A DNA stretch of 64,000 nucleotides from Enterobacteriaceae bacterium B14 (GCA_000307305.1 DF158882.1:97450-161449); one strand, 5' to 3'. Shown: positions 1 through 10,521, counted from the stretch's first letter. Made by a program: numbers and translations. The notes: generated from the letters alone by a model not told the origin.

Positions 1-227
1 AAATGCTCTTAAGGATATTTTGGTGTGAACGGATTTTTTATGTGAAAAACCAAAGAATAAAGAGATAAGAGAACTAATAATTGGTTTAAGGCATACAACA
101 AATTAATGCTAACAATGCTAAACAAATACCAACCACAACATTTGTTTTAAAAACAGAAGAACACTCTCGTATAGGCAACACTGAACGAGCATTAGAAATT
201 GCGCCGAGGCCTCTCCGTAGATAGGGA

Positions 228-250
228 CAATCGCGCACGACGCGCGATTG
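228..250. repeat. Perfect 9-bp inverted repeat
   Basis: CAATCGCGC and GCGCGATTG are separated by five bases (acgac). The hairpin is GC-rich, has no following T run, and lies 80 bp before the first direct repeat, so it is probably part of the same repeat cluster rather than a terminator. Confidence 0.7.
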
Positions 251-330
251 AGGTGGGCATGAGCCATGGATGGCGAATCCCGCCGACCCGCAATCGAAGG
301 AGATGCCGAGGGACGTTGCGAAGCAACCGT

Positions 331-472
331 AATTTTGCGACCAGATAGCACCAAAACGGCAGGATCCCAAAGGGGGTCCGTACCCCCTTTGGTTGGGAGC
401 GGATACTAGTGCTATATGGAAGCTCGAAAATCAACCCGCTACCAAAACCTTACACCACGCCGAGCAAATGCC
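331..472. repeat. Direct repeat, copy 1, with hairpin
   Basis: This block matches 510-651 with about four-fifths identity by eye, at an offset of 179 bp. It contains a perfect 10-bp inverted repeat at 367-392 (CCAAAGGGGG, loop TCCGTA, CCCCCTTTGG). Shared sub-blocks are the flank ending in aaaacggcaggatccc, the segment gtgctatatggaa, and ccaaaaccttacaccac. It has no coding signature. Confidence 0.8.
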
Positions 473-509
473 ACAAAAAACATAGGCATGCAATCACGCC
501 CACATCACC

Positions 510-651
510 AATTTCGCGTACAGAGAGCACTAAAACGGCAGGATCCCAAAGGTGGTCCGTACCCCCTTTGGTAGGGAATGGGAGCAAGTGCTATATGGAA
601 ATACGGTAATCAACCCGCGACCAAAACCTTACACCACTCCAAGTAAACGCC
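510..651. repeat. Direct repeat, copy 2, with hairpin
   Basis: Second copy of the block at 331-472. Its hairpin at 546-571 keeps the TCCGTA loop but has one mismatch in the stem (GGTGG against CCCCC). The 37-bp spacer between copies is unrelated to the repeat. The copies have diverged, so this is an old duplication or two insertions of one element family. Confidence 0.8.
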
Positions 652-692
652 TACACAAATACAACAGATTCCCATATCAGTACCAACGTCGA

Positions 693-3600
693 TTACTTAA
701 CAAAAAACACTGGATCCAACCTACTCACCCCCAACCCATTCACCTTCTTCACCTTAATTTGCACCGGAATCCTCTCCTTCATCGCCTCAACGTGGCTAAT
801 CACTCCGATCGTTTTCCCCGTCGCATTCAGACTATCCAGCGCGTCCAGCGCGGCATCTAACGTCTCGGCATCCAACGTCCCAAATCCCTCATCAAGGAAC
901 AGCGAATCAATGCTTGTTTTATGACTCACCAAGTCAGAGAGAGCCAACGCTAATGCCAGGCTCACCAGAAAACTCTCGCCGCCAGAAAGCGTGCGTGTAT
1001 CACGCACCGAATCCGCCTGCCACGTATCCACAACCAATAGCTCTAGTGCATCGCTGTCTTTGCGTTGCAGCATATAGCGGCCATGTAAGCGCGATAGCTG
1101 ATTGTTCGCCAGATACACCAAATGATCTAACGTCAGCCCCTGCGCAAATTTACGGAATTTAGCCCCATCACTAGAGCCAATCAGACTGTTGAGCTGGCTC
1201 CAGATATCACTTTCATTTTGCTGACGCTGAATATCATTAAACAGCGTTTGCTGATTGCGCTTATTACGCTCGTCATTAGCAAGTTGTTGCTGGTACTGGC
1301 CTTGTTGCAGGGTGATGGCACGCAGAGCTTCACTTAATTCTGTGTGCCGCTGCGTAATCGTGTCGATGCTGTCTTCAGGTTTAAGCGTAGGAGGGCGTCT
1401 GTTTTGCTGCTCTTGATATGCATCAACCGCGCTCTTATGCAGTGTTTGGGTATGCTGCAATTGCTGATTGAGACGCTCTTTTAACTGTATCAACGCCTGA
1501 CGTTGTTCATTCGGTAATAGTAAAGCAGCAAAGGTGTTTTCATCACCAAATGGGCTATCCGAAAGCGCTAGATGGAAAGTCTGTTCAGCTTCTTGGTGTG
1601 CTCGCTGGGTGCTTTGCAAATACTGCTGTTGTGAGGCAATTTCCCCTTCGCATTTACTGAGCTGACTCGCGGCGTTCTGGTGTTTAGATTGAGCGATTTG
1701 CAGTACCGATTCACAAGCGGCAGCCCGTTGGTCTAATCTCTCTTGAGCCTGAGCAATGGTCTGTTCGCCAAATAGAGCAAGGCGCTGTTGCTGTAGCTCG
1801 TCCAACAGTTGCTGTGCGTTAAGGCACTGTTTTTCACGCTCACTTATCTGTTCCGTTAGCTCATTTAGTGATTTTTCTGCGAGTTGGTGTTCCGTATTTA
1901 GCGTGTTTAAACGTTGCTCCGACAGCTGGCGTTCGCGTTCGTTCTCTTGCCACTGAAGCCACTCGGTAGACCGTGTTTGTAGCCATAAGTCAGCGTGTTC
2001 TGTCTCCGCTAGCATTAATCCTAAAGGAGAGAGGATCTCTTCTAGTGCATGGTTTTGTGCAGACAGCGTCTGTTTTAGTTGTTCAATGGATTTATCGTAC
2101 TGCTGTTGGTTCTGTTGTAGCGAAGTGAGTACTTGCGTTTGTAACGCTACATCCTGCTCTGCACGTTGCTGCGTTAGAAGCAGGTTGTGTAATGTCTCTT
2201 TTGCTTTTTGTACTTCACGCTCTGTACGTTCTATTGCTAAAAGCGCCTGATCTAACGCCTGCTCTTGTTGTTGAATGTGTTGCTTATAGTCGAGTAGGGA
2301 TGGTGTATCGACAAGATCAAGCGAAATACCGAGTTGATGAGTTAGCGCTTGCCAACGTTGCTGGGACTCTTGTAACTGGAGGTTGTTTTTTTCTGATATG
2401 GCAGCGAGCTTTATGCGCTGCTGCTCCAGTAGTTTGAGGCTATTACTTTGTTCAATCCCCTGAACTTTTAAGGATTCAACCTCACTTTCCAGCGCTAAAT
2501 AACGCTGTTCGGTTTCATCCACATTGATCTCTTGATAAACCGCCATCGCAGGGTGCTCTGTTGCTCCACAGAGCGGGCACTCTTCCCCCGATTTTAGATG
2601 GGCGCGGTAGTGCTCTAGTGATGCGATATTGCGCAGTTTTTTGAGGTCGCTGAGGTGTTCATTCTGCTGTTTAAACTGCTTACGTTTTGCTTCCAGCTCT
2701 TGGTTGAGGCTGGCCAGTTTTTCAATGAGCTGCTGGTGCTCGCTCTGGGTCTCATTCTGGTTTTTGAGCTGAGTTTGGTAGATATCGCTTAGGGTATATA
2801 GCTGTTGCCGAGTATCACGTAGGGTATTTAACAGTTCTCTTTGCGTTTTTAACTCTGCTGCGCTGGTATTAGCTAACGCGGCTTTGTGGGCGGTTTCCAT
2901 TTGTGAAACCACCAGCTGTGCCTGCTGATATTTCGCCGTGGTCTCTGTGTGTTGAGTCTGTCGTTGCGCTAGCGTCTGTTCGGCTTTTTCTCTACTGGAT
3001 TGATTTTCGCTGTATTGCTGTTGTAGGTGAGCAATATCGAGATTGAGCTGTTTGTGTTGGGTGAAACGCTCCCGCCAAAGGGGAATATGTTCTCCCCAAT
3101 GACGGTGTTGGGAGTGTAGCTGAGCATAGGCAGCATACTTTTCTAATGCGATAGTCTGTTGTTGGCGCTGTTGCCCTAGCTGCATCAGATTTTGCTTCTT
3201 ACTTTCCTGCTCTTGATGCGTTTTTTGCCGCTCTTTTTGGCTGCTGGCGAGCTCACTTTGTCTCTGGCTGATGGCATGTTCCAGAGGCGTAATCTGCTGA
3301 TGGATTAACGCCTCTGTCTGCTGACGCTCAAGGCGTTGTGCATCGCGAGCGGCATTAGCTTGAGCTACGCCGGAGGCACACTCTGCATGCAGTTTGGTTT
3401 CATCGCCCAGACGCTGATTTAACCGTGCAAGAGTTTGCTCTGTTTCCAATAGCTGCTTTCTGGTATCGACCAGTGTGTTATAGAGAGGGCGTAGTTTTTC
3501 TGCCGGTTCGCTCTGTTCCAGTAAGGCGAGAGATTCTTGCTGTTGAGTTATCTCTTGCTGGGCCAGAGTGAGTGCCGTGTGAGTGTGCTCTAATCCTTGT

Positions 3601-4364
3601 TTCAGCTCTTGTGTGCGCTGAAGCCACTGAAGCTGCTGTTCTAGCAGGGTTTGCTGGTGGCGCTGCTCGGTTTCTTGCTGATGGAGGTGGTCGCGCTGTG
3701 CTATTAATGCCAAGCGAGCCTCTTCACTGAGCAGTTCAACGCTTTCAGCTTTGGCTCTGAGCTGTTCGAGCTCGAGCTTTGCCTCTTTATTCCGCTGAAA
3801 GACTCTCTCTGAAATAACGCCATAAATATCGGTGCCTGTTAGCTCTTCTAGCAATTCGGCGCGCTGATTGGCATCTGCATTCAAAAATGCAGCAAATTGC
3901 CCTTGAGAAAGCAGCATGGATTTCGTGAAACGCTCGAAGTCCAGCCCAGTAATCTTGGCGATACGATCGAGCTTATCTCGTACTTTTTCCGCTAAAATTT
4001 TGCCGTCGGCAAGTTGGGCAAGTTCTACTTTGGGAGCTTGCAGATTACCATTGCTCAGACCTTTAGCTCGGCGTTGGCTCCAGAAGGCACGGTAAGCAAT
4101 GCCTTTCACTTCAAACTCGACTTCTGCCAGTGACTCGGCTGTGTGTCGAGTCATTAATTCATTCTGTGTCGGAGAGACAGTAAGGCGAGGGGTCTGATGA
4201 TAAAGCGCGAGGCAGATAGCATCCAGTAGCGTCGTTTTCCCTGCACCTGTCGGGCCGACAATGGCAAATAGGCCATTGCTGGCAAAAGGCTCTTGGGTGA
4301 AATCGATTTTCCACTCGCCTTTCAATGAGTTCAGGTTTTTGAGCCGTAGGCTTAAGATCTTCAT
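693..4364 (-). CDS. sbcC: Exonuclease SbcCD, ATPase subunit SbcC
   Basis: SMC/Rad50-like ATPase that, with SbcD, forms a nuclease cutting hairpins and blocked double-strand DNA ends. The N-terminal Walker [10 protein letters not shown] is at residues 37-45. Long, very Gln/Glu-rich coiled coils flank a zinc hook CPLC (Cys596 and Cys599). The C-terminal half-ATPase has the signature LSGGES near residue 1126 and Walker [12 protein letters not shown] near 1155. At 1223 aa it is clearly longer than the 1048-aa E. coli protein, the extra length lying in the coils. Its ATG overlaps the sbcD stop by four bases (ATGA), so the two are an operon with coupled translation. Confidence 0.97.
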   Translation of the reverse strand: MKILSLRLKNLNSLKGEWKIDFTQEPFASNGLFAIVGPTGAGKTTLLDAICLALYHQTPRLTVSPTQNELMTRHTAESLAEVEFEVKGIAYRAFWSQRRAKGLSNGNLQAPKVELAQLADGKILAEKVRDKLDRIAKITGLDFERFTKSMLLSQGQFAAFLNADANQRAELLEELTGTDIYGVISERVFQRNKEAKLELEQLRAKAESVELLSEEARLALIAQRDHLHQQETEQRHQQTLLEQQLQWLQRTQELKQGLEHTHTALTLAQQEITQQQESLALLEQSEPAEKLRPLYNTLVDTRKQLLETEQTLARLNQRLGDETKLHAECASGVAQANAARDAQRLERQQTEALIHQQITPLEHAISQRQSELASSQKERQKTHQEQESKKQNLMQLGQQRQQQTIALEKYAAYAQLHSQHRHWGEHIPLWRERFTQHKQLNLDIAHLQQQYSENQSSREKAEQTLAQRQTQHTETTAKYQQAQLVVSQMETAHKAALANTSAAELKTQRELLNTLRDTRQQLYTLSDIYQTQLKNQNETQSEHQQLIEKLASLNQELEAKRKQFKQQNEHLSDLKKLRNIASLEHYRAHLKSGEECPLCGATEHPAMAVYQEINVDETEQRYLALESEVESLKVQGIEQSNSLKLLEQQRIKLAAISEKNNLQLQESQQRWQALTHQLGISLDLVDTPSLLDYKQHIQQQEQALDQALLAIERTEREVQKAKETLHNLLLTQQRAEQDVALQTQVLTSLQQNQQQYDKSIEQLKQTLSAQNHALEEILSPLGLMLAETEHADLWLQTRSTEWLQWQENERERQLSEQRLNTLNTEHQLAEKSLNELTEQISEREKQCLNAQQLLDELQQQRLALFGEQTIAQAQERLDQRAAACESVLQIAQSKHQNAASQLSKCEGEIASQQQYLQSTQRAHQEAEQTFHLALSDSPFGDENTFAALLLPNEQRQALIQLKERLNQQLQHTQTLHKSAVDAYQEQQNRRPPTLKPEDSIDTITQRHTELSEALRAITLQQGQYQQQLANDERNKRNQQTLFNDIQRQQNESDIWSQLNSLIGSSDGAKFRKFAQGLTLDHLVYLANNQLSRLHGRYMLQRKDSDALELLVVDTWQADSVRDTRTLSGGESFLVSLALALALSDLVSHKTSIDSLFLDEGFGTLDAETLDAALDALDSLNATGKTIGVISHVEAMKERIPVQIKVKKVNGLGVSRLDPVFFVK

Positions 4365-5590
4365 TCTGCATCTCCTGACGCGTCATCGCTCAGCTCGCCG
4401 ATAATGTGCTGGAAGGCACCTCGCAGTTGTTGCTGCTGTTCTGGTGCCATCTCTTCTTGGATAAGCCTGCGTTCGAATACGTCGTCGACGCTTAGCTCAG
4501 CCAGCGTCTCTTTATCTTGTCTCTCGATAGCTTGCCTGCGTAGTTCTTTGCTGCGGCGCAGTAAAATTACCTCAACGGGAAGGCCATCCGTCAGTGTCTG
4601 AACATGGCGCTGTAAATCGCTGAGATACTCTTGGCTAGCAACCTCAATATCCAGCCAGACGGGGTGGGCTGGATCACTATTTCGCAGGGTTTCCAGTTCA
4701 GTCTCGATAGCAGCGAGATCCCCTTTAATCAGGCGCATAGGTTGAAATTCGGGCACGGGCAAGAGGGTGACGTTAGACAGTGCTTGCCCCTCAAACGTGA
4801 CGAGACAGACGCTTTTCTCTTTACCCACTTCATCAAAGCTTAGGGGAATCGGTGATCCGCTATAGCGGATATGTTCTGATTTTGCGACAGTTTGCGCCCG
4901 ATGAATATGCCCTAAAGCGATGTAATCAGCAGGGGGGAATGCCTGAGCAGGAAAGGCATCCAGTGTGCCGATATAAATCTCCCGAACTGAGTCAGAACTG
5001 CTGGCACCGAGCGCGGTGAGATGCCCTGTCGCAATAATCGGCAGCGGTAATGAGAGCTGCTGGCGCAGGGCAAGTGCACGCTGATAGATATCGTCGTAGT
5101 AGTGGGTTATCGCTTCTAACAGCGCCTGCTGTTTTTCGTTGGCAGAGAACCCCGCTTGGCTCAGTAGCACATCACGAGGCCTAATATAAGGGATTGCACA
5201 GACGATAGCCTCCGGTTCACCTTGTTGATTAGTGAGCAACAGGACGTGCTGATCGGGGTCGCTCATGACACCGGGGATGACGCGAGTATTAAGGCAGGCG
5301 AGCAGTTTACGGGACTCATTGAGTGTGGCAATAGAGTCATGGTTTCCGCCCAGAATCACAAGCTGGCATCCGGTAGATTGCAGGTCGACAACAAAGCGGT
5401 TGTACAGCTCACGGGCATAGCTGGGAGGGGAGCCAGTATCAAAAATATCACCAGCAACAATCAGTGCGGAGACAGTATTAGTCTGAATTTGCTCAATTAG
5501 CCACGATAGAAAAGCCTGATGTTCAGCGGCTCGGCTCTTAGTGTAAAAGTGTTGGCCAAGATGCCAGTCAGACGTGTGGATAATGCGCAT
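4361..5590 (-). CDS. sbcD: Exonuclease SbcCD, nuclease subunit SbcD
   Basis: Mre11-type metallophosphoesterase of 409 aa. It starts [13 protein letters not shown], holding the first metal ligands (DxH). Further phosphodiesterase motifs follow: GDIFDTG, GGNHDS and, later, GHIHR. I chose the ATG at 5590 because it matches the family start and has a good site (ACGAGGTACT) just upstream. The same frame is open for 82 more codons upstream, but that part resembles nothing and lies in the divergent promoter region with phoB. It is transcribed away from phoB, as in E. coli, and directly precedes sbcC. Confidence 0.96.
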   Translation of the reverse strand: MRIIHTSDWHLGQHFYTKSRAAEHQAFLSWLIEQIQTNTVSALIVAGDIFDTGSPPSYARELYNRFVVDLQSTGCQLVILGGNHDSIATLNESRKLLACLNTRVIPGVMSDPDQHVLLLTNQQGEPEAIVCAIPYIRPRDVLLSQAGFSANEKQQALLEAITHYYDDIYQRALALRQQLSLPLPIIATGHLTALGASSSDSVREIYIGTLDAFPAQAFPPADYIALGHIHRAQTVAKSEHIRYSGSPIPLSFDEVGKEKSVCLVTFEGQALSNVTLLPVPEFQPMRLIKGDLAAIETELETLRNSDPAHPVWLDIEVASQEYLSDLQRHVQTLTDGLPVEVILLRRSKELRRQAIERQDKETLAELSVDDVFERRLIQEEMAPEQQQQLRGAFQHIIGELSDDASGDAE

Positions 5591-5913
5591 AGTACCTCGT
5601 AGAGAGCTATCTCTTCGTGTGAAATGTATCAGGGTAGATAGTGTGTGTGCTGTTTCGTCGAGTATACCTGAATCATCAGCCCAAGGTGGATCGCGCGCTG
5701 ACAGATGGGTTGTTTCTAAAAATAAAAGAGAAGGGTGTCGATGCAGAAACGGCGATTTTGAGGCGGAGATTGGATAAAGACTGATAGAGACTTTTGTTAT
5801 CAGGCCTATCCTGCTTCTTTGGGCTTTCCATTCCATGCTTGGTGATTAATTGTTTCTTAAATTCAATATTGGGTTAGTCTTAGATTTAGGGGGTTTAATG
5901 ACTAGTAATAAAT

Positions 5914-5936
5914 ATGTCATAAAACTGACGCATAAT
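5914..5936 (+). promoter_or_regulatory. Pho box and -10 of phoB
   Basis: ATGTCATAAAACTGACGC (5914-5931) matches the PhoB-binding Pho box, two direct TGTCA-like halves 11 bp apart. It is followed directly by CATAAT as a -10 element, the same arrangement as the autoregulated E. coli phoB promoter. It predicts that phoBR, and probably the following pstS-type gene, are induced by phosphate starvation. Confidence 0.8.
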
Positions 5937-5967
5937 GGCGCCGACTTCATACTGGTAGGGGTTGACG

Positions 5968-6657
5968 ATGGCAAAGCGTATATTAATCGTTGAGGATGAA
6001 GCACCGATCAGGGAGATGATCAGTTTTGTTTTAGAGCAAAATGGCTACCAAGCCGTTGAAGCAGAAGATTATAACAGCGCTGTGACAGCGTTGATTGAAC
6101 CATACCCCGATCTGATCCTATTGGATTGGATGCTGCCGGGAGGCTCCGGTATTCAATTTATCAAGCACCTGAAAAAAGAGGCGTTGACTCGGGATATCCC
6201 TGTGATGATGCTCACTGCTCGCGGTGAAGAAGAAGACCGAGTGCGCGGCTTAGAAGCCGGTGCGGATGACTATATTATCAAGCCTTTCTCCCCCAAAGAG
6301 CTGGTGGCAAGAATTAAGGCTGTGATGCGACGCATTTCACCTATGGCAGTAGAAGAGGTGATTGAGTTTCATGGGCTCAGCCTTGACCCCTCCTCTCACC
6401 GAGTCCTCTCTAACGAGCAGGTGCTGGATATGGGGCCTACTGAATTTAGACTCCTCCACTTTTTTATGACTCACCCAGAGCGGGTTTATAGCCGAGAGCA
6501 ACTGCTAAATCACGTTTGGGGAACGAACGTTTATGTCGAAGACCGTACCGTTGATGTCCATATTCGTCGCCTGCGCAAGGCATTGGAGACCGATGGGCAC
6601 GACAAAATGGTCCAGACAGTGAGGGGAACGGGGTATCGTTTTTCAACGCGTTATTAG
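5968..6657 (+). CDS. phoB: Phosphate response regulator PhoB
   Basis: OmpR-class response regulator controlling the Pho regulon; 229 aa, the E. coli length. The receiver domain (1-120) has acidic residues Glu9/Asp10, the phosphorylation site Asp53 in LLDWMLPGG and Lys105 in IIKPFSP. The C-terminal winged helix includes [12 protein letters not shown] and [14 protein letters not shown]. The ATG at 5968 is preferred over an in-frame TTG at 5962: it fits the family start [11 protein letters not shown] and has TAGGGG eight bases upstream. A Pho box lies upstream and phoR follows. Confidence 0.98.
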   Translation: MAKRILIVEDEAPIREMISFVLEQNGYQAVEAEDYNSAVTALIEPYPDLILLDWMLPGGSGIQFIKHLKKEALTRDIPVMMLTARGEEEDRVRGLEAGADDYIIKPFSPKELVARIKAVMRRISPMAVEEVIEFHGLSLDPSSHRVLSNEQVLDMGPTEFRLLHFFMTHPERVYSREQLLNHVWGTNVYVEDRTVDVHIRRLRKALETDGHDKMVQTVRGTGYRFSTRY

Positions 6658-6717
6658 TTTTATCAGCTCTGATTGGATCTTTATGACAGTAAAACCGACG
6701 GATAGGGGGGGCAGTCT

Positions 6718-8034
6718 ATGTTAGAGCGGCTCTCTTGGAAAAAGCTGGCAGTAGAACTCCTATTTTTCTGCGTGCCGGCATTGTTGTTAGGTTTGCTTAT
6801 CGACCATGTCTTATTGTTGCTGTTACTCTCTACATTTGCGGCATTGGGATGGCACTTTTATAACTTACTCAAACTCTCAAAATGGTTGTGGCTTGATCGC
6901 AGTATTACGCCACCGCCCGGTAACGGTACATGGGAGCCTCTTTTTTATGGCCTGTACCAGATGCAGCAACGAAATCGGCGGCGTAGGCGAGAGCTGACAC
7001 TGCTCATTAAACGTTTTCGCAGTGGTGCAGAATCACTGCCGGACGGTGTTGTTCTGATGACGGATGAGGGGCAGCTCTTCTGGTGCAACCGCCTTGCACA
7101 ACACTTGCTAAGCTTTCGCTGGCCTGAGGATAACGGGCAACATATTTTAAATTTGTTGCGTTACCCTGAGTTCAGCCATTATCTGAAATCGCAAAATTTC
7201 GAACGGCCTTTAACCTTACAGCTTAATAGCGATCGCTATATTGAGTTTCGTATCATGCCTTACTCCATCGGGCAATTATTGATGGTGGTGCGCGATGTTA
7301 CCGTTATGCGCCAAATGGATGGTTCCCGCAGCAACTTTTTTGCTAATGTCAGCCATGAGCTGCGCACGCCGCTCACCGTATTGCAGGGCTACCTTGAGAT
7401 GCTCAACGACGATACGCTGGTAGGGCCAATGCGCACCAAAGCCCTTTCGACCATGCAAGAGCAGAGCCGCCGAATGGAGAGCCTTGTTCAGCAATTATTA
7501 ACGCTCTCCCGTATTGAGGCTGCCCCGACGCTGGATCTGACAGAACAGGTGGATATACCCGCTATGCTGCGTATGCTCCAGCAAGAGGCTATTACACTCA
7601 GTGGTGGGTGCCATCGCATTGTGTTCCGGATTAATGAGTCGCTGAAAGTGTATGGCAATGAAGAACAGCTACGCAGTGCGGTATCTAATTTGGTGTATAA
7701 CTCGGTGAAGCATACGCCGGAGGGAACGACGATTGAAGTATGCTGGCAGAGAACGGCAGGAGGGGCGCAGTTTCAGGTCAGTGATAACGGCCCTGGGATT
7801 TCATCCGAGCATCTCATCCATCTAACTGAGCGTTTTTATCGGGTGGATAAGGCCCGTTCTCGTAACACTGGTGGCTCTGGATTAGGTTTAGCGATTGTAA
7901 AACATGCATTGAGCCACCATGATGCACGTCTGGATATTTTCAGCGATATAGGATTGGGTAGCCGTTTTGTGTTTACCATTCCTAATCGCTTGATTGTTGA
8001 TATGAAACTCACAGAAAATCCAATCACGGATTAA
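6718..8034 (+). CDS. phoR: Phosphate sensor histidine kinase PhoR
   Basis: Membrane kinase/phosphatase that sets PhoB phosphorylation according to the state of a Pst transporter. It is 438 aa (E. coli 431). Two N-terminal membrane helices (about 10-50) precede a PAS domain (about 100-195). The dimerisation box [10 protein letters not shown] carries His213. The ATPase domain has the N box ([17 protein letters not shown]) and G boxes ([20 protein letters not shown]). It lies 60 bp after phoB and 20 bp before the pstS-type gene, consistent with one operon. Confidence 0.97.
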   Translation: MLERLSWKKLAVELLFFCVPALLLGLLIDHVLLLLLLSTFAALGWHFYNLLKLSKWLWLDRSITPPPGNGTWEPLFYGLYQMQQRNRRRRRELTLLIKRFRSGAESLPDGVVLMTDEGQLFWCNRLAQHLLSFRWPEDNGQHILNLLRYPEFSHYLKSQNFERPLTLQLNSDRYIEFRIMPYSIGQLLMVVRDVTVMRQMDGSRSNFFANVSHELRTPLTVLQGYLEMLNDDTLVGPMRTKALSTMQEQSRRMESLVQQLLTLSRIEAAPTLDLTEQVDIPAMLRMLQQEAITLSGGCHRIVFRINESLKVYGNEEQLRSAVSNLVYNSVKHTPEGTTIEVCWQRTAGGAQFQVSDNGPGISSEHLIHLTERFYRVDKARSRNTGGSGLGLAIVKHALSHHDARLDIFSDIGLGSRFVFTIPNRLIVDMKLTENPITD

Positions 8035-8054
8035 CCGTAGACGTTAAGGACAAC

Positions 8055-8999
8055 ATGAAACAGTGGATATGCGCCATCGTTCTAATATTAGCTGGGCTAC
8101 CAGCTCAGGCTAAGGATGCCCAACCTTTAGTGGGCAACCTTTCCAGTACTGGCTCCGATACATTGGGCAATATGATGTCTCTCTGGGCAGAGAACTTTTC
8201 TATTTATTACCCAAACGTGAATGTACAAATCCAGACTGCTGGCTCCTCTACAGCCCCTGTCGCACTCATTGCAGGGGCTTCACAGCTTGGCGCAATGAGC
8301 CGTGAAATGAAAATGGGGGAAATTGCCGATTTTGAGAAACGCTATGGCTATGCCCCCTTAGCAATCCCCGTCGCTGTCGATGCTCTGGTGGTGTTGGTGA
8401 ATAGAGAAAATCCTCTTCAGCAGCTCTCTCTTGAGCAGACCGATGCGATTTTCTCCCGAACTTTACGCTGTGGTCAGCAGAAGGCGGTGCATTACTGGGG
8501 CGATCTGGGCTTGAGTGGGCAGTGGCAAAAGCGAGCGATACAGCGCTTTGGGCGTAACTCGGCTTCTGGTACTTACGGTTATTTCAAGCAAGTGGCACTG
8601 TGTAATGGGGATTTTCTCGACCGTGTTAACGAGTATCCTGGTTCTTCTTCGGTCGTGCAGGCAGTAGAGACATCGCTTAATGGCATTGGCTACGCGAGCT
8701 TAGGGTTCTATGCCAGCGGCGTTAAAGTGCTTCCGTTGGTGATACCCGGTGGCAAGGCAGTGGAACCATCTGTCGAAAATGTGCAAAATGGCCGCTATCC
8801 ACTTTCACGCCCGCTCTATATCTATCTGAATAAACAACCAGGGAAACCACTCGAGCCGTTAACCGCCGCATTTATGGATTTTGTACTTTCTCCGAAAGGG
8901 CAGAAATTGATTGTACAGGCGGGGTATTTACCCCTATCACCAAAAGTGGTTGCTGAGGGTAGAGAGACGCTAGGGTTATCTTTTGCCGCGAAGAATTAG
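8055..8999 (+). CDS. pstS: PstS-family phosphate-binding protein
   Basis: Periplasmic substrate-binding protein of a phosphate ABC transporter, 314 aa. A Sec signal peptide of 19 residues ends at the signal-peptidase site AQA/K. Phosphate-pocket signatures are present: STGSDTLGNM, TAGSSTAPVALIAGASQLG and GRNSASGTYGYF. AAGGA-type spacing (AAGGACAAC then ATG) supports the start. It resembles the short PstS found next to phoBR in Vibrio rather than the 346-aa E. coli PstS. Its likely partners are the PstC/PstA/PstB set at 19.9-24.6 kb, now 11 kb away. Confidence 0.88.
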   Translation: MKQWICAIVLILAGLPAQAKDAQPLVGNLSSTGSDTLGNMMSLWAENFSIYYPNVNVQIQTAGSSTAPVALIAGASQLGAMSREMKMGEIADFEKRYGYAPLAIPVAVDALVVLVNRENPLQQLSLEQTDAIFSRTLRCGQQKAVHYWGDLGLSGQWQKRAIQRFGRNSASGTYGYFKQVALCNGDFLDRVNEYPGSSSVVQAVETSLNGIGYASLGFYASGVKVLPLVIPGGKAVEPSVENVQNGRYPLSRPLYIYLNKQPGKPLEPLTAAFMDFVLSPKGQKLIVQAGYLPLSPKVVAEGRETLGLSFAAKN

Positions 9000-9039
9000 C
9001 CCGTGGATTACCTTTCCTGACATGCGCTTGAAATAAGCG

Positions 9040-9324
9040 TTAAAAACAGTAGTGGTAAATAGCGTAAATGACAGCGATATGAACCACCACGGCTAACCAA
9101 TAACGAAACTGAAAAGAGAACTTGCGGGTTTTATGGTGAGCGACTCTCTGCGCTATAAACCCTCCCGGCCAGCCTCCGGCTACGCATAGTATGAGCAGCG
9201 TATTTTCTGATACTCGCCAGCCATCCGTCCGAGCTTGTCGTTTGTCATAAATAAAAAAGACAAAGGTAATCAGGCTAAGTACAGCGATAAACACGCAGTA
9301 GAACTGAAGGGGGGTGATAGGCAC
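9040..9324 (-). CDS. DUF1294 small membrane protein
   Basis: 94-aa protein with three hydrophobic segments (about 6-25, 42-60 and 73-92). It has the DUF1294 motifs FFIYDKRQA, CVAGGWPGGFIAQRVAHHKTRK and the FRYW end. Many family members carry an N-terminal cold-shock domain; this one does not. It starts at GTG with AGGA seven bases upstream. Function is unknown. It is separated from the upstream DUF2000 gene by a hairpin at 9395-9425. Confidence 0.75.
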   Translation of the reverse strand: MPITPLQFYCVFIAVLSLITFVFFIYDKRQARTDGWRVSENTLLILCVAGGWPGGFIAQRVAHHKTRKFSFQFRYWLAVVVHIAVIYAIYHYCF

Positions 9325-9394
9325 TTGGGATTCCTGTAGCTGAGATGACTGCGCAATGGTACAGGGGATTTTACGTCATGATAAGAGAAGGTTT

Positions 9395-9425
9395 AGAACA
9401 CCAAAACATACTGTCTTGGTGTTCT
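9395..9425. terminator. Hairpin between DUF2000 and DUF1294 genes
   Basis: AGAACACCAA and TTGGTGTTCT form a perfect 10-bp stem around an 11-base loop. There is no clear T run on either strand, so termination is possible but not shown. Confidence 0.5.
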
Positions 9426-9462
9426 GCGTTGGTAGAATAAAGCATCAAGAAAGGACGCTGAT

Positions 9463-9885
9463 TTATCTAAACAGCGGCAAATTACCCGTCAGTTTTGTCA
9501 CACTCTTTTTTAGACCCACTAATCCAATAGCGACTAGTTTGATATCTGAACTGTCTGCTTCAGACATCCGTAACTCATACTCTTGATAGGTTTTACAAGA
9601 TTGCGCAAGGTCGCTAAACGGGAGCGTAAGTATTTCACCATCAGCGAGTGCCTTGTCATGTAGGTTATGCAGATATTGATTGTCTGCTAGCAGAATGGGT
9701 AATGGTGAATATATTACGCCGGGGTAATGAATATCATTTTGGCTACGCAGGTCTGGCCCTACAATATGGGTAACAGATTTGCCCATACTGACGCCAATCA
9801 CACTAACGGCATTAACCGCATGCCCTAAACTCAACTCTTTATCGACCACAATGACGCACTTGTGAATATTTGTATCAAATTCCAT
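9463..9885 (-). CDS. DUF2000 family protein
   Basis: 140-aa soluble protein recognisable as DUF2000, a family with a peptidyl-tRNA-hydrolase-like fold and no proven function. Visible family features are the N-terminal CVIVVDKELSLGHAVNAVSV strand-helix region with its conserved Lys and the later GIGLVG-like segment (LVAIGLVGLKKSV). It is divergent from the Lrp-family regulator at 10042, sharing a 156-bp promoter region, so regulation by that protein is likely but inferred. Confidence 0.75.
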   Translation of the reverse strand: MEFDTNIHKCVIVVDKELSLGHAVNAVSVIGVSMGKSVTHIVGPDLRSQNDIHYPGVIYSPLPILLADNQYLHNLHDKALADGEILTLPFSDLAQSCKTYQEYELRMSEADSSDIKLVAIGLVGLKKSVTKLTGNLPLFR

Positions 9886-10041
9886 GCATGGCCCCGCGAT
9901 AAGCTCTCGTTTAAAAAGAAGGGAATAAGTTATTTTGTGAAATTATGGTATACCTAAAATAGTGAAAAAAGATTTCTATTAAGGCGCTGTTTTTTGATAA
10001 TCAGGTAAAATATTTCATTAAACATCATTCTTGGGGAAATA

Positions 10042-10518
10042 ATGACCATTCAGACTTTAGATGTAATTGATGCCAAAATTCTTAAAGCGCTTCAAGAAGA
10101 TGGTCGGTTGACTAACCAGACGCTAGCAGAACAGGTGGGTGTCTCCGCATCACCTTGTTGGAGAAGAGTGAAGCAACTGGAAGAAGATAACGTTATTCAG
10201 GGATACCGAGCTGTACTGGATCGTCGCAAGATCGGGCTAGGTGTGATGGTATTTGTGAGGGTGAATATAGACAGCCATAGTGAAGCTGATGCGAAAAAGT
10301 TTGAACAAGGAGTGATGGAGCTAGAAAACGTGGTTGCTTGTTACAGTATCGGTGGTGATGCCGATTTCTTGTTGCAGGTCGTCTCACGGGATCTTGATAC
10401 ATTTGCTGACTTTGCGATGTCGGTGATTCGGCGTTTGCCCGGCATAAAAGAGATGCAGAGTATGTTTGTGCTCAAAGAAATCAAACCCTTTGCATCTCTT
10501 CCTGTAAAGAGAGCTTAG
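10042..10518 (+). CDS. Lrp/AsnC family transcriptional regulator
   Basis: 158-aa feast/famine regulator. The N-terminal helix-turn-helix (about 8-60) includes DAKILKALQEDGRLTNQTLA and VSASPCWRRVKQLEE. The C-terminal RAM effector domain (about 70-150) holds VVACYSIGGDADFLLQV. It is similar to Lrp-like activators of amino-acid genes but is not Lrp itself, which is longer and more conserved. GGGGAAATA precedes the ATG. Divergent orientation points to the DUF2000 gene as a target. The effector is unknown. Confidence 0.85.
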   Translation: MTIQTLDVIDAKILKALQEDGRLTNQTLAEQVGVSASPCWRRVKQLEEDNVIQGYRAVLDRRKIGLGVMVFVRVNIDSHSEADAKKFEQGVMELENVVACYSIGGDADFLLQVVSRDLDTFADFAMSVIRRLPGIKEMQSMFVLKEIKPFASLPVKRA

Positions 10519-10521
10519 TGG

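Larger units (their letters stand above)
1..692. other. Non-coding left edge with repeat cluster
   Basis: No convincing gene is present before the 3' end of sbcC. The first 180 bases are AT-rich. Bases 186-690 are more GC-rich and hold a 9-bp perfect inverted repeat (228-250) and two direct repeats of about 142 bp (331-472 and 510-651), each with its own hairpin. The open frames across this stretch run through these structures and have no family resemblance, so I do not call them genes. It looks like a cluster of dispersed repeat elements at a junction beside sbcC. Confidence 0.6.

Noticed and set aside
86-434. Two overlapping minus-strand open frames of 80-94 codons in the repeat cluster
   Set aside because: They run through inverted and direct repeats, have no ribosome site or family resemblance, and are best explained by chance in GC-rich repeat DNA.
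409-860. Plus-strand frames through the direct repeats, the second running into sbcC
   Set aside because: The apparent similarity between the two products only reflects the DNA repeat; the second overlaps the conserved sbcC end.
5591-5836. N-terminal extension of SbcD by 82 codons
   Set aside because: It has no family similarity and occupies the sbcD/phoB promoter region; the ATG at 5590 has a clear ribosome site.
9023-9045. Possible terminator after the pstS-type gene (GCGCTT/AAGCGT followed by AAAAA)
   Set aside because: Stem is only about six pairs with a wobble and the downstream run on the plus strand is A, not T.
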